A DNA stretch of 64,000 nt from Fomes fomentarius (GCA_022606135.1 JABYQN010000006.1:372001-436000), one strand, 5' to 3'; positions 34,786 to 47,410 are shown, numbered from the stretch's first letter. Notes: a model not told the origin generated them from the letters alone. Translations and numbers: made by a program.

Positions 34786-37014
34786 CTAGTCGACACGCCG
34801 CACGCGCAAGGGAACACACGCACCCGTCTCGCCCGCGACGCGCGGGCGTGGGAGCAGGCCGCGGCAGAGTTCGATCTTCGTCTCGGGCCCGTCGGGCAGC
34901 TCGAAGCTGTAGTGTTTAATGAGGACGCCCAGCACGGCCTGTGCAAGCGTGGCGCGAGCGCGGATGGAAGATGGAAGCAAGTGCATCCGAGGCAGCAACG
35001 AGGGTATAGTGCGCAGATACGGCAGTCAGATCGTGCACAGTTAGGATTTGTTGGAACTATTCAGTTGGAGAAGGATGCGCGACGCACCTTGAACTCGGCG
35101 AGCGCGAACCCGCGGCCGAGGCACATCCTGTGTCCGTCGACGAACGTGAGCAGGTGCCGGTGCCCCTGCACCTCCTGCGCCTTCTTCGGCAGCCCGTCCT
35201 TGTCCAGCCACCGCTCGGGCTTGAACTCGCGCGCGTCGGGGCCCCAGAACGCGGGCGCGGTGTTGATGTAGTCGATCGGGACCGTGACCTCCTGGCCCTC
35301 GGCGACCGCGACGTGGTCAGTGAGCTCGCCGTTGGGCAGACGGAGAGGCTGCGAGAGCGGGATGACGTCATCCTTCGCGGCCACGCGCTGTGTCACTGCG
35401 AGCGGCGCGTGCAGACGGAGGATCTCGTGCACGACCGCGTCCAGGTAGTGCAGCCCGGATCCGTTCGTGAGCTGCTCCCAGGTCGGGTCCGAGTTCGGAA
35501 ACTGCTCCTTGACTTCTTCTCGCAGGCGCGCTTGCGTCTCGGGTTTGCGGCAGAGGTTGATGAGGGCCCACTAAGGTAAATCTCAGGGAGGCTGTGCATT
35601 ATCAGTTCCATGAGCAGGACGTACGGTAAGACTGACTGTTTGACGTGGCAGGGTTGCGAATGTGAGCTGAGGTCGAGCATCAACAGAGAGAGGCACGCAC
35701 TCGAAGTGGTCTCGTAGCCGGCCAAAATTAGGACCTTCATCTGCACGGATGCGAGATCGTGAGTACTACTAAGTAGCCGGACTGAATCGTACGAACCTGG
35801 GCCATGATCTCCTCCTGAGACATCTGGAGGCTAGATTCGGTATCCTCTGCCTTAACTGTGGACGCTTCCGTAAGTATCCGCGGTCCCGAGTACGTGCCTA
35901 CCATCCGGCAAGAAGGCGCAAATCACTCACTCAACAGCCCGATGATACTCTTCTCCTCCTTGCCCTTCTCGCCCAGTCCGCGCATCTCCCGCCGCGTGCT
36001 CTCGAGCAGCGGGACGGCGATCTCTTCCATGCTCTGGTTGAGCTTACTCTGCAGTCTGCGAGTCTCGGTGGGGAGGCGCCACAAGAAAGGGAAGGCGTTC
36101 CCAAATAAGATGACCAGCGCAGTGACGGGGGACGGCTTGAGGCGACCCATGGCGTCGAAGACTTCAGCGACGGCGGAGTGCTTGCCTTCAAGGGAGCCGA
36201 AATCGTGCGAGAACCCGGCGATCCCGATGCTGTCGAGGGAAACATGGTTCATCCACTTCTGCACGTCGATGAGGGCCGAATCGACGGAGGCAAGCTGGTT
36301 GTCCCAGTTCGTCTTGAGCTGCGAATCAGTCGAGATGAGCGTGAGTTGGGTATCACGCCAATCCCAGGGAGAGCGCAATCGGCTCGAGTGATATCTACAA
36401 GCGTGGCGTGAGGAAGAGAGCGTACCTTATAGACGGAGTCATAGAAGACAGAGGTGAGCCTACGGATAGCGACGTTACTGAACGCGGGAGAGATCGCCTT
36501 GCGTTGCCTGGCGCGGAGTCGATAATTTATTCACATGGCTGAGTGGGGACGGCGTACCTCTTGTGCGAATCGCCTTCCGCCCACAACAGCCCACGACCAA
36601 ACTGCCTGACATTGGAACTCTAACCGATCTGATCGTTAGAGATAGACGTACCAGATTCTCGATGGCGACTCTCGAAAGCTTCGTGTTCACGTACGTCCAA
36701 GTCTCGACAGAGTAGAAATGAGCAATAGCCTTGGGATCGGTGAGGATGACGCGCTTGCTGCCGAGAGGGGCAGGGGCGAGGAAGACGGAGCCATATTTAT
36801 CGACCCACTCCTCATAGATTGTGGATGCGTTGGGGTTGTTTACGACGAGCCTGGAGACACCGAATAGCCAGCTCGGACGGGGCGGACCTGCGAGGGGAGT
36901 GCTACGCGCGCGGAAGCGATAGGCCTTGACGAGGTGGTGAGCGATGTAGATGGCGGTGAAAACGAGGACGACATTCCAGAGAGGGACTGTCTGGATATCT
37001 GTGGGGATGATCAT
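34786..37014 (-). CDS. cytochrome P450 monooxygenase
   Basis: Nine exons on the minus strand: 37014-36652, 36619-36558, 36507-36426, 36318-35931, 35855-35797, 35740-35701, 35635-35625, 35570-35088 and 34938-34786; 546 aa, a normal fungal P450 length. An N-terminal membrane anchor (VPLWNVVLVFTAIYIAHHLV) precedes a proline-rich hinge (LAGPPRPSW). The I-helix oxygen-binding motif is AGYETTS (~325), the K-helix ExxR is EILR (~382), and the heme signature is FVDGHRMCLGRG with the Cys ligand near 484. Exon 7 is only 11 nt and restores the TTSISLTWAL helix. The first intron as drawn is 32 nt, which is very short, so the 36619/36652 boundary is the least certain. Microsomal oxidase, substrate unknown. 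No terpene, polyketide or peptide synthase lies nearby, so it is not evidently part of a cluster. Confidence 0.9.
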
Positions 37015-38029
37015 GGCGGAGAGGAGGAAGGATAGGTGGGCAAGTGAGGGCGAAGAAGACTTATGTTATGGGAATGGGCTCCCACTGACAGCTGCCAGTT
37101 CTAATCATGCTCCACGAGGGCAAGCTGTGGCTATCCGTCGTCGCCATCCGTGCCAGCGCGTATCCTCTAGCTGCAGGGAGTTGAGAGAAGCGGCAGACGT
37201 GCGCGATGCAACCGACGAGCTGATTGCTCAAGGTTGCAAGACAGAGGCGGGGACTCGCAACTCGCGCGACGGATGAGGCTAGCGGACGGGCGAATGACAT
37301 AACCCACATTACCCATCGCGCCCCGGCCCGGCCCCCACTCCAGATCCTCTCTCCAGATCGCGTGCCACGAGCCAGCCATCCCTCCCTTCTTTTTCTCGTC
37401 TATCCTAGGTTCTAAAAATGTTGGATAAGTAACGGAAAGACGTATGAGTCTAGGACACGGTGCGATCCAGTCCTGAGCCCGCCTTGTATTGACTGCGTAA
37501 GTAGATGGACCATGGCGGCGGAGGGGCCCGAGTTGCAGGACAAAAACATTACGCACCTTCGGCAGCAGTCCTCCGAGCTTCCCGGGTCGACGGGCAAGTG
37601 GAGTTGAGCGTCTGCGTCAGTTCGAGTCTCTGTTAGTAGAGTGACAGGTTGCCAGACGGCTACTCAAGCAGTTTGGACGAATTGGCAGACTCCAACTTGC
37701 CCGATTCTTGCAACTGGCACCGTCAGGAAGGAGGCGAAGCTCGTCCTGCTTACGCCTCTGGCGTCCTGTGTCGCACAGGAGAGCAGGAGGGTAGATTCTG
37801 CTCTACACTGTTGAACAGTCCTGGGGTGGGATGTGGGACGACGGATATCACTCAGAGAAGTCATCACACCCTAGATGTGTCGATTCAATCTTCCTCCAGA
37901 GATCCTCATGGTACTTCGACTGATGAGAAGTGTGCATCGAGGACTTGGACAGCAAGCGAAGACATGGTAGATAGCATATGCACAATCGATAGCAACATCA
38001 CAAGACACAAAAGCACAGCACTCAAGCGT
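37015..38029. other. intergenic region between P450 and the 38-kb gene
   Basis: Holds the P450 promoter (minus strand) and the 3' end of the minus-strand gene. No ORF supported. Confidence 0.45.
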
Positions 38030-39339
38030 TCACGCCACGACGCGGCCCCAGATGGGATCAGGCATAAAGAGGGGAAACGTGGGGCTGTGGAGGTTCGATT
38101 CTTCCACCAGTTCTGAGAGTCGGGATGCGCTGGTCAATGGCGAGCGCGCGAGGTCTGATAGGAAGGCAAGGATCTCCCTAGCACAGCCCAGGTCCGCGGA
38201 AATGTCTGCCCAGGTGTCGCTCGCGGAGATCCCGCCACCTTCCTTGAGCTCCCCGTCGGTGAACACATGTGGTGGTACGCCGCTTCCAGACACAGCGGTT
38301 GCACACTCATCTGCCGCTGCCTTGAGTGAATTCGCCGTTTGGATGATAGAGTCGTGGACCGCGGTGCCGGCTACAACAGGAGGTTCGGCGAGTGACGGAG
38401 GAGGGATGGGCTCAGATACATTCGGGCCAGAGTTCGCCTCCTGGTCCCTCTTCGTCGGCTGAGTGGCAGGGATACGCTTGGGGGCTTTCGGATGCGAGGC
38501 ACGGAGACGTTCGGTCATGTACGGGAGCTTGATCTGATACGGTGAGCTCTTTCGCTTCCGCATGACGAGCGGGCGAATAGAGCGAACCTGCCAGACGGAA
38601 CGAGTAAGCGATGCGCTCAGACTGGGGGCGTCATGTGTCATACCTCCTCGTCACGGTCGTAAGTACCGTTCAACGGCTTGACCGCGGTGGTGGCCGGCTC
38701 GCTCTGATGCACGGTTACATCTACCGGAGAGTGTGCCGCGCCCGTTCGAGAACTAGCTTCGGCGCACAAGGCGGCCAGCGCAATAGGCACCGGTGGCTCT
38801 GCGATGGGCTCGACTGGATTTAACGGCTTCTCCGGATCTTCTGACATGGAAGTTGGCACGTTTCTCCATCCACCTTTCGGTACGGAGAGACGATTCGTCA
38901 TGAACGGGAATTTCAGTTGATATGGCGCGGTTGAGCGATTCCGCAATACCAGTCTGTTCAAGGTGCAGATCTGTAAAAGAAGGCGTGAACGAGGGTGTGA
39001 GATATCAGAGCGACGGGTGGTACAAAGATCACAAACCTCCTCATCGCTGGGTGCGACCCTCGTGTCCCCCATGTCAGGCCATGAGATTTTCTGTTCTCCG
39101 TGAACGGCCACATTATAGCTATTGGATGAATCCAACGTAAATGTCGTTGAGGTTCCCAGACGATGTGATCCCGACTCGGAAGTAGCTGATCCAGGGTGCA
39201 GATGTGTCTGAGACTGAAAGCCAGAATTGACAGAGCAAGGCGAAAGCATTGAAGAATAGCAAGACGACAGAGCAGGAGACAGCAATGCGAGAGCACGGAT
39301 CAAGATGCAGAGAGGTATATGTGAATTGGCTGACCACAC
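38030..39339 (-). CDS. hypothetical protein with duplicated exon module
   Basis: Not recognised. Three exons on the minus strand read in phase: from about 39339 (first ATG, start uncertain) to 39037, 38970-38644 (109 codons) and 38587-38030. Introns are 66 and 56 nt, both phase 0, and both follow an acidic DEE triplet. The second and third exons begin with related modules. One reads LVLRNRSTAPYQLKFPFMTNRL, the other LVMRKRKSSPYQIKLPYMTERL, each followed by a Pro/Glu-rich stretch. This looks like an in-frame exon duplication. A similar ATCTGCACC.. block near 39190 may be a third, degraded copy. No signal or domain of known function. The N terminus could have further exons up to 39.8 kb. Confidence 0.5.
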
Positions 39340-39937
39340 ATCTCAAGTTCTGGGTGTGGCTGACCAGTGTGGTCACGGTTAGGCCTGCGGGAGTGGCGTC
39401 ATGTCAGGCCTGACGGTGTGTTAGATCAACTGCCAGTGGCTATACCGCGTTCAGTGAAGGCTGATCGAACACAAAGAGCAGGGTGGACGCGCTCTGAGAT
39501 CTGAGCCATGGGCGCGATGGTGGTCATTTTGTTGAACCAGCACAAACTGACAAGCGCTGCATCCAGCGAACAACATGCGGCGCGCGTGCGGTCGCTCGCG
39601 GAGTTGGACTTGCTTCCTCCGCTGAAACCCTCAATCGCCACACTCGACTCCCATCCGCGACTTTTGACTGGTCCATCGTGACTGCTTGCGGTGTTAGAAG
39701 CTGCTTGAGAGACAAACAACGTGAGATCGACGGTGAACTCACCGCCGACTTCGGGTCCTCTGCCGACGACACGATAAGCGAGAGCCAGATCGCGATCGAG
39801 TCTCAAAGTCCAGGAAGCTGATATACACACACACACTGTGAGCTCGCGGTGGCACATTACTCGTTAGACAGAACTATCTGAATGAACTCGAAAGCGACGC
39901 ACAGAAGTTCACCAGCCCGACACGTCGTGCCCAACGC

Positions 39938-41922
39938 ATGGCACAGCCCGTCGTGACCCGCCCTGGCTCGTTCTCGGTCCCTTTGGCATCCCCATCGTCC
40001 CCTTCATCGTCGTCTTCATCGTCAACAGCACTCAATTCGCCCGTGCCGAGAAGTCCCGCGCAGTTGAAGAGGTCGTCGTTTCCGAGCGTCGACCATCACG
40101 ATACCACCCGCAGCCCAGGCCCAGCACCGGAGGCGCGCGATGACAAGCAGAATGAGCTGGTTGAAGCTTTGAAGAGAAGCGTGACAATTGTGTTCTGGTA
40201 CAAGGTATGTATCCAGTATTCCGTGAATCATGAATGCGTCCGGCATGGAAGGCATGATGGGACTGGCGCCGGAGAGGGTGAGGGAGAGAGCCTAGCTAAG
40301 CGAGTTGAGAGTTCGCGAGCTCGCTTATCCCGTTCTCGACATGTTTTTGCATGCTGTGAGTGGGAGAAGAGTTCAGCTCCATAGCAAACCGGGCATATTA
40401 TTCATATGCATATACTTGAGCACGGCGTCTTGGAGGCTCGGATACTATTTCGATGCTGCACATTCCTTCTACAAGTTCCGCATGACAGGACCCTTGCATT
40501 GTTGACAATCATTATTAGGCAAACGCCCAGCCACTGCGCATCCGGGAGGAAATATCTACATTTCCATTCTTCCGCCTTACAGACCTATCTGACTTGGTGT
40601 CTACACTCGGGTTGTCGCACAAAATCTATGTCGACTTCTACAACCCGCAAGCTCGGTTATGGGAGCAGGAGCCACTTTTCGCGGTACATGAGGTTGATAG
40701 CGGCCAACGTGTACTCTACCGGATGCGTCGAAATCTGATCCATGGTCTTGAAGATGCAGAATGTCCGGGAATCGAGGCCGAGCTTAGGTTGCAAGAGGAG
40801 CTAGCACTTTCAGCTTGGCCTCCAAGGCAATCACTCTTCAACCCCAACAAGCGTCGGCTTGATAACACAAGTTTGCCTCCAAGGAAACATCACCGCCCTT
40901 CGTCCTCACGAAGCTCGACCTTCGCCTACACGCTGGCGGATGCCCGCTCGAATACACGCGCGACTTCACCTCTGTGCTCTGACGACGATGCCCAAGGTAG
41001 CGATGCGGGAGAGACATCTGCACCGACGGTAGTCATCCCTTCCTCTGGACCGTCGCCCACGACCTCGCCCGCATCGTCTATACATTCCCTCCCCCGCACC
41101 GCCTCTCGACCTACTCAGTACCAGTATGTACCTAATACCCCGATCAGTCCTGTGCAGCAGGCACTCCCAACTGCACGCTCCACAAGTATTGTCTCGAACG
41201 CAAACGTTCCCATCTCTTCAGAGTCGTCGCTAGCTCTGGCGGTGACAGACCCTCAGTCGAACCCTTCCCCGACCTCCTCTCAACGATCGCTCCCGTCACA
41301 ATCTCCGCAATCATCCCGACCGGCACTTCCTCCTCAGTCCCAGCCGCGCTCCAGCGAGACCCCTGCGCCGACCTCGGCATACGCTTCCGCACCCAACGTG
41401 CACGTCAGCGCAAACAAGGCCTGGCCGCACGGCAAATTCGTGTGCGAGGTCGTCGCGGGGTTCCGAGACATGGACGAGCTGATGAAGAACCCGAGCATCA
41501 AGCAGGCCGATGCGTTCGTGCGCGTCTTCGGGGTCACGTACAAGAAGTCCACGGTGTGCAATCACCGCAAGTGGTGGCGCGAGGCCCCGGCGCACCTCCT
41601 CGAGGAGTGGACGAAGATGGGGAGGGAGGAGCGGGCGTCGTGGAATGAGTTCGTGCGGATGCTGGAGGGGAGGGAGCCGAAGAGGACGGTGGGACTGGGA
41701 CTGGGCGGCGCGAAGGGTGCGAGCGGGTTTGCGATGACTGCGCAGGCGTTTGGGTCGCCGCAGGGTGGGGTGTTGAGTCTGGGCACGTCTGTGCCTATGA
41801 CGCTGCCTTTGCCAAACCCGATGCAGGGGATAGGGATTGGTGTACCCGCTGTAGCACAGCAGGAGGAGCCGATGGGGTCCTTGCGTCCACCGGACGAGCA
41901 ACAGCAACGGTTCTTGGGTTAG
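39938..41922 (+). CDS. conserved basidiomycete-type protein of unknown function
   Basis: Two exons, 39938-40204 and 40519-41922, give 556 aa; the intron of 314 nt is unusually long for this region. Exon 2 continues the frame directly (FWYK then ANAQPLRIREE). A structured N-terminal part, residues ~70-190, contains FPFFRLTDLSDLV, YVDFYNPQARLWEQEP and RMRRNLIHGLEDAECPG. A long Ser/Pro-rich disordered middle (~200-350) follows. A second ordered block near 370-440 has HGKFVCEVVAGFRDMDELM and VFGVTYKKSTVCNHRKWWREAP, a Trp/Arg-rich, possibly DNA- or protein-binding segment. I do not recognise the family. The two ordered blocks joined by a disordered linker suggest a regulator rather than an enzyme, which is inference. 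Confidence 0.7.
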
Positions 41923-42626
41923 TGGTCGACTTTCCTTGGTTTCAGACTTGATCGGAGCTGAGAATCGCCGTCGAGGATAATGCTGTACTGAGTATGGGCA
42001 GAACTTCGAGCGCGTGGCAGAATGTACTGCTGCGTCCGTGTTCGTGCTCTCGCATTGCTATGTTCCGTTCCGCTCATGTGATAGTGTAGTTGTAGGATTA
42101 ATCCAGGTGCCCGGACATTGTATGTGTTACAACAGAGTCGAGTCGATCTTAATTCGAAGCTTCTTGTGTTACCCTATGGTATTGTACGTTAGGAATTTTA
42201 CGAGCTCAAGGCTCAGTCCGTGAAAGCATAGGGTACACGGGGCGCGTGCCATAGGTAATGACTTGCCTGTACTCTCGGTCTACTACTCCTCAATTTCAAT
42301 TGGTGCATGTCTACAGCTCATGCTCAAGGCTCTGAGGCTGACAGCAGCGATGCGTTGCCCACTTGGGTCTCAGTGCTCACATCGGGTGACCAGGAGGAGT
42401 CGGTACAATGAGTATCAGAGTACCTGAGTAAAGTAAGACGATCGAATAACTAACCGCCTGTGCGGACTTCCCACGATCCGACCAATCTAGAGACTTTGCG
42501 GAGCGGTGGAGTGGCCACTAGCATTCACTGACACTAGCCTGCCACTACACCCTTGGGCCTCAGAGTCTCATCGACATCCCTCATCACCACCTTCTCTGCA
42601 CCGGCCAAGCCGTGTGGTAACACCCA
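41923..42626. other. intergenic region before the second HET gene
   Basis: No supported gene. Promoter of the HET gene presumably lies in the last few hundred bases. Confidence 0.5.
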
Positions 42627-45600
42627 ATGGATACTGTCAGTAGCACGTTCAACTCCTCCGCAGGGCCGGATTCTGGTCACTGTCTGCGGTGCCCGTCAGT
42701 TCATCGTGAAATGGTCTTACCATACTAACGCTACCGCCACAGATCGCCTCAGGGGCGAGGACATCAAAATCGCCTCGCATGCTTCTCTCGTGGGCTCCTA
42801 TCTTCCCTGGGACTCAACCAAACGAGGTAGACCACCGCGACTGCGATTACATCCTATACGACGCAGCGCTGAGGTATGTCACCTGGAGAGGCTCCCGCTC
42901 GTTTCTCCCATGGCTACGGGACTCGCCCACGGAAGGAGCTGAGAATGAGGGGGCATCTTACCTTCATCCTGCCTTCAATCGCCTGGTCCATATCATACTT
43001 CACCCACCTTCTGGCTCTCGACATGGAGCACCACACACCGCCACACTCTTTCTCAGGACCGGCTTATCTCAGTTGCAGCGCGCCCTCGGAATGTCTCCCC
43101 TTAGTCCGCATACCTCCAGCGAGCAACGGAGTGTTGCGACGCGCATCGTGCTGGTCAATTCGCAGGCAGACCGAAGGACATCTGCTCTTACGATAGTACA
43201 AGGAGAAGCGTGGTTCGGGGAAAGAGACCTCTGTCGCATCGTCTTTCTGCAGATCCTACGAGTACTAGTTCGTCAGGAAGTGAGAACTCACGGCATCGGC
43301 TCCACGATGCCCGTGCCAACGCAGCTGCCGCCAGTCCCCACGACAATCAGTCGAGGTACGTACAGCAACGCGATATTGAAGTGGGGCGATCTTATGCTAA
43401 TGTCGGACCTCTCGTGTGTAGATACGAATGACTTCGCGCTGCCTACGGGCGACGAACTTGACCGTCTCCTCCAGAATCATGCGTTCTACTATCTATTTCA
43501 GGAACCCCATTCAACGCCATTCCCGATTGACATCCCATGGCTCGGTGGTGGACTCCACGAATCTCCAACAATAAGCGCTACACCGTCCGATAGTGCAGAT
43601 GGTCCTCCCATATCGCCTCAGCCTTACTATCCTCCACGGTACGGGGTTGTGCGTTGGGTAGGGTCCTTCACCTTTGGTCTTCTCCGAGCGGTCATGGGGA
43701 CTGAGATCCCTGAGACCCTACTCCTTTCAGTAGATGCTCATGGACGAAGTGTCGTTTCTGGAGATCGCATAGGAGGCATTCTGGGTCTTTGGAGAGGACA
43801 CATGATTCACCGTTCATCCGGCCCCAAAGACACTTTCCTAGTGAAAGGACGACAGATCTGCCACCTGCTCCAGAACGGGTTTGCCTTAATCGACGCGGAG
43901 TACCATGCTTGGGCGCATGGCATTTTTGGTCACGCAGGACTGGACCTCAACGACCGAGATGACACACTCGCCGCTATCGCATGTTCGATGATAGCTCTGT
44001 GTGGCATCGCTCAGTCTATATGGGAAGATGTCCCAGAGCTCAAGAGTCTGTTTGCGAGTGTGTCCATTACTGGCACTCGACCGTTTTGGGGCGCAGTCCA
44101 AGCATCCTGCAAGCGGACAATGCGCCAGGCCGGCTGGTGTCCAAATGCCATCAGCGACAACTTCCTAATGACCATCCGGGAATCTAGGCTTCTATTCCGT
44201 TTGTTCCGTCTGCAGCCCTACGTTCGGGAGAGGGTGGGCGAACATCGAAACTGCACGGAAGCCGCTTGTAGGTTTTACACTATCACGGATACGGATGGTT
44301 ATGCTCCTTCTCATGCCACTCCTCCCTGTACCTGCACTTCCCTATCCCCGTCGCTCGACGCTGTTGAACAGCTCTTATCTGAGGGTGACCACGGGACAAT
44401 ACCTGTCGTTGTCTACGATGGGGATCGGCTACATGTGCGATCCGCAAGCGATACCCCTTATATCGCAATCTCCCATGTATGGGCTGACGGTATGGGTAGC
44501 AGCACTGACCGTGGTTTACCCATGTGCCAAGTTTTACGTCTCGCATCATACGCGAAGTCACTCCTCCCCGAGACACACGCCTTCTGGATCGACTCCCTCT
44601 GCGTCCCCAGTGCAACAATCCCGCGCAGACGCGCAATCAAGCTCATGGCGAAGACATATGAGGATGCCGCATGTGTATTGGTCATAGACAAGTCTTTCCA
44701 TTGGATGCACTCCTCTGCGCTCTCGTCGTTGCCTCTTGGGCGAGACCGCTTTCTCTTATCGCTTGCTCTGTCTGGATGGGTTCGGCGAGTTTGGACACTT
44801 CAGGAAGGCCTTGTCGCGCGGAGACTTGCCTTCAACCTAGGCACAGGCGACAGTACTATCGAAGTCGAGGATATCTTCCGAGACATCATGGAATTTGAGG
44901 CTCTTCTGCCTGATGATTCCCGTGAAGACCGCCTGACCAGGCTTCTCAAGTCCTTACAGCGGCGCTACCGTCATGTACCCATCATCGCACTCCGCCTCTG
45001 TCGCCTCTTCCAAGACCGATTCAAGGGCTCCCATTCGTACACATTCGCTGACATAGGCGAGGCCATGGAGCGCCGATCCATATCGAAGCCACAAGACGAA
45101 ACACTCGCTATTGCGAGTCTCCTCTCACTTGATAGCGACACTCTGCTCTCCATCTCCGACTCCAATGTAGAGACACTGGCAGCGAAGCGTATGAAGTCCT
45201 GCCTGCTGCAGGTACAAGCCGTCCCTAGGACACTCCCATTTGTCATATCCCCCAAACTCCCATTCTACGGTTTCCGATGGGCTCCGCGATCTCTCACACG
45301 CGCACATTCCCTGAGCAGCGATGACGGCCCGCAAGCTCGGTGCACAGAGAGGGGGCTGCTTGGGCAGTACCATTTTGTCCCAATGAACTCGGTCGTGCCG
45401 ATCCGGTCAGACGAGGTCTTTGAAGACCTTGATCCGAGCGACCAGAACCTGGTCACCTGGCGAGCGAGTGATCAGGAAGGAGGGGAGCCCACACACATGG
45501 TGTTGTTGCATCGATATCATGAGGGCGTGAGCATCGATGGTCTGCTGCTCTTGGGGTTCCCATCCTCGAGCTCCTTGCCCAGCGGTCAGTTGATACATTG

Positions 45601-45781
45601 TGTCGCGATCTCTCGACATTCGGACGAAGGCTGGCAGTCGTGCGGCAAAGGAGATGAAGATGATCCCATACTATGTGGATACGTGGGCTTCGGGCAGCTT
45701 GTCCGACTCGGTGCTTCTAGCTCAGACGATCCTGTGGCCAGGATGGGGGAGGTGCGTGAGGTGTATGTATGTCTTTCATGA
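42627..45781 (+). CDS. HET-domain (heterokaryon-incompatibility type) protein, copy 2
   Basis: Proposed exons 42627-42698, 42743-43355 and 43422-45781, about 1014 aa. The first intron (44 nt, strong CATACTAAC branch) and hence the start are less certain. The 66-nt intron at 43356-43421 keeps the frame, so reading straight through would also be open. The first well-conserved block after the intron, LSWAPIFPG, matches copy 1 (LSWAPILPG). The HET domain starts near residue 575 (YIAISHVWADG), with FWIDSLCVP, RRRAIKLMAKTYEDA and WVRRVWTLQEGLVARR. Just before it is the same Cys/His cluster (EHRNCTEAACRFYTITDTDG .. CTC). The region after the HET domain, up to VYVGF-like CGYVGFGQLV near the C terminus, is also conserved with copy 1. 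Presumed nonself-recognition or cell-death role by family; untested here. Confidence 0.87.
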
Positions 45782-47410
45782 ATGCTACCTGGGCCACGTC
45801 GTACCTGTGAAAGTGATTACCGGCCGCTACGCGATCAGCGTGAATGCGAGGGGCAGGTCCAACCTAGAGAGACAGGGAGAAGAAGAGTGTGAGTGGGTGC
45901 TCGAGCAGATGAGTCCGATCATGGAAGTGAGAAGTTGAAAGTGGAGTACAGTGATCGACATATGGCGTTCGGAAATAGCGAGAGAGAGAGAGAAGTCATG
46001 AGCTGCACGCTCGCATCGGATCCGAGTCACACCGGAGGTAATAAGGAGAATACAAAGCTGCCGACATAGAGAATTGAGACACCGCTAATACAAGAGCTGG
46101 GGGACTATCTAGGGACGCGATGAACATGTGGATGGCAGCAAAGTAAAGGGCGGGATCGCGATCCGCTGCCAGTAGGGCGGCGCATTGGCATGGACGCGGT
46201 CACGTGAAGTGGCGCCGACGCGTCGCACGTCCACGAGAGACAAAGGTCCGTTCTGTACTACGCGATAACCGGCCTGTAGCCAGATGATAGGCAGTCAATA
46301 GTTATGCAATGGGTTGACTTCGCCAGAATTGCATGCCTAAAAGCCACTTATAGCCCGCTGCACAATCTGACGCTGCCCGGAGTGGTCGGTGACTCGTGAC
46401 TCGTGAGAGAGCGCACTTTACACGACGCCAGAACTTGACGCTAGTTACCCTCTCTATTTATGTCAGTTGACGGCGCTGCCATATGGAAGTTGACACTATG
46501 TCGGTATATTTCAGAGGGGAGAATTGCTTATTTCTCATTTTGTGCTTTTAATGTATAGGAGGTGAACTGGCCACCCCTCACACCATCCGACTTGTCATGC
46601 GAAGGACACTGCGATAGGCTTCGTTACAAGTCATGAGTCATGACATTGAATGTGCGGTTAACTCGACGTATTATAGGAGACTTTAGCCGGTCAAAGGCCA
46701 CGAGATATATCTGACTTGCATAATCCGGTTCCCGGTTCCCGGTCCTAAGGTACTAATCTTCTACGAAGCAAGCACCGGAAAAAAGGTTTGCTCCAGTACC
46801 AGTATCAGCCTAGCGCTCGGAAGACTTGGGGCCGTAATGTAGGATAAGGTTTTGGGCGCGTGACCGCATCTCTGTCTACTGCCATGTCCGTGATCTCATC
46901 AATCCCCAGATAGGGGATGAGGAAGGGTGTACCCACTCCAGCACAGGTTGACCCAGGTAGCGATGTCCGGACAGAGAAGTAACATAATAGGTTGGTCGTT
47001 GAAGGTTTTACAAACTAAGTACGTTTAGCATCGCAATCACTGAACTCTTGACACCGCCCGCATAATGCCAGATTTGGGGCTATGTCTGCGCTGGCTACTG
47101 ATAACCCGGTTATTCCAAACAAGCTCGTTTTCGCATTACCGCTCATCTTTCTTCAGACCTTCTCATATGGACTCTCAAATTGTCGCTGTTGTGAGACTAT
47201 AATGAGGACGTGGCCATAATTTATGGGGTTTATGGGAGATTTTCGACGCTTCCAAATTCTATCGAGTGCAAATATCGCCGATGACTCGGAGGGTCTCTCT
47301 CAACTTTCTCAAGGAAACTTGTCTTTGACAGGATCGTGATCTCAGTATACTATGCCAATGACTCACTATCTACACGAGGCCTTCCCTTCCCAGATTAACC
47401 GCTGCCTCCG
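45782..47410. other. gene-poor, A/T-richer region
   Basis: About 1.6 kb without supported genes. A (GA)n run lies near 45978-45994 and a short ttcccgg direct repeat near 46728-46742. Confidence 0.5.

Noticed and set aside
34786..39339. Secondary-metabolite cluster around the P450
   Set aside because: No synthase, transporter or pathway regulator can be recognised next to it.
39524..39857. Minus-strand short gene with a possible GTGAGT..GCAG intron and a 50-codon ORF from 39680
   Set aside because: Splice signals exist, but the product is short, has no motif, and could equally be 5' exons of the 38-kb gene or promoter sequence.
46728..46742. ttcccggttcccgg repeat as part of a transposon end
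   Set aside because: Only a short direct repeat; no terminal inverted repeats, target-site duplication or transposase ORF found.
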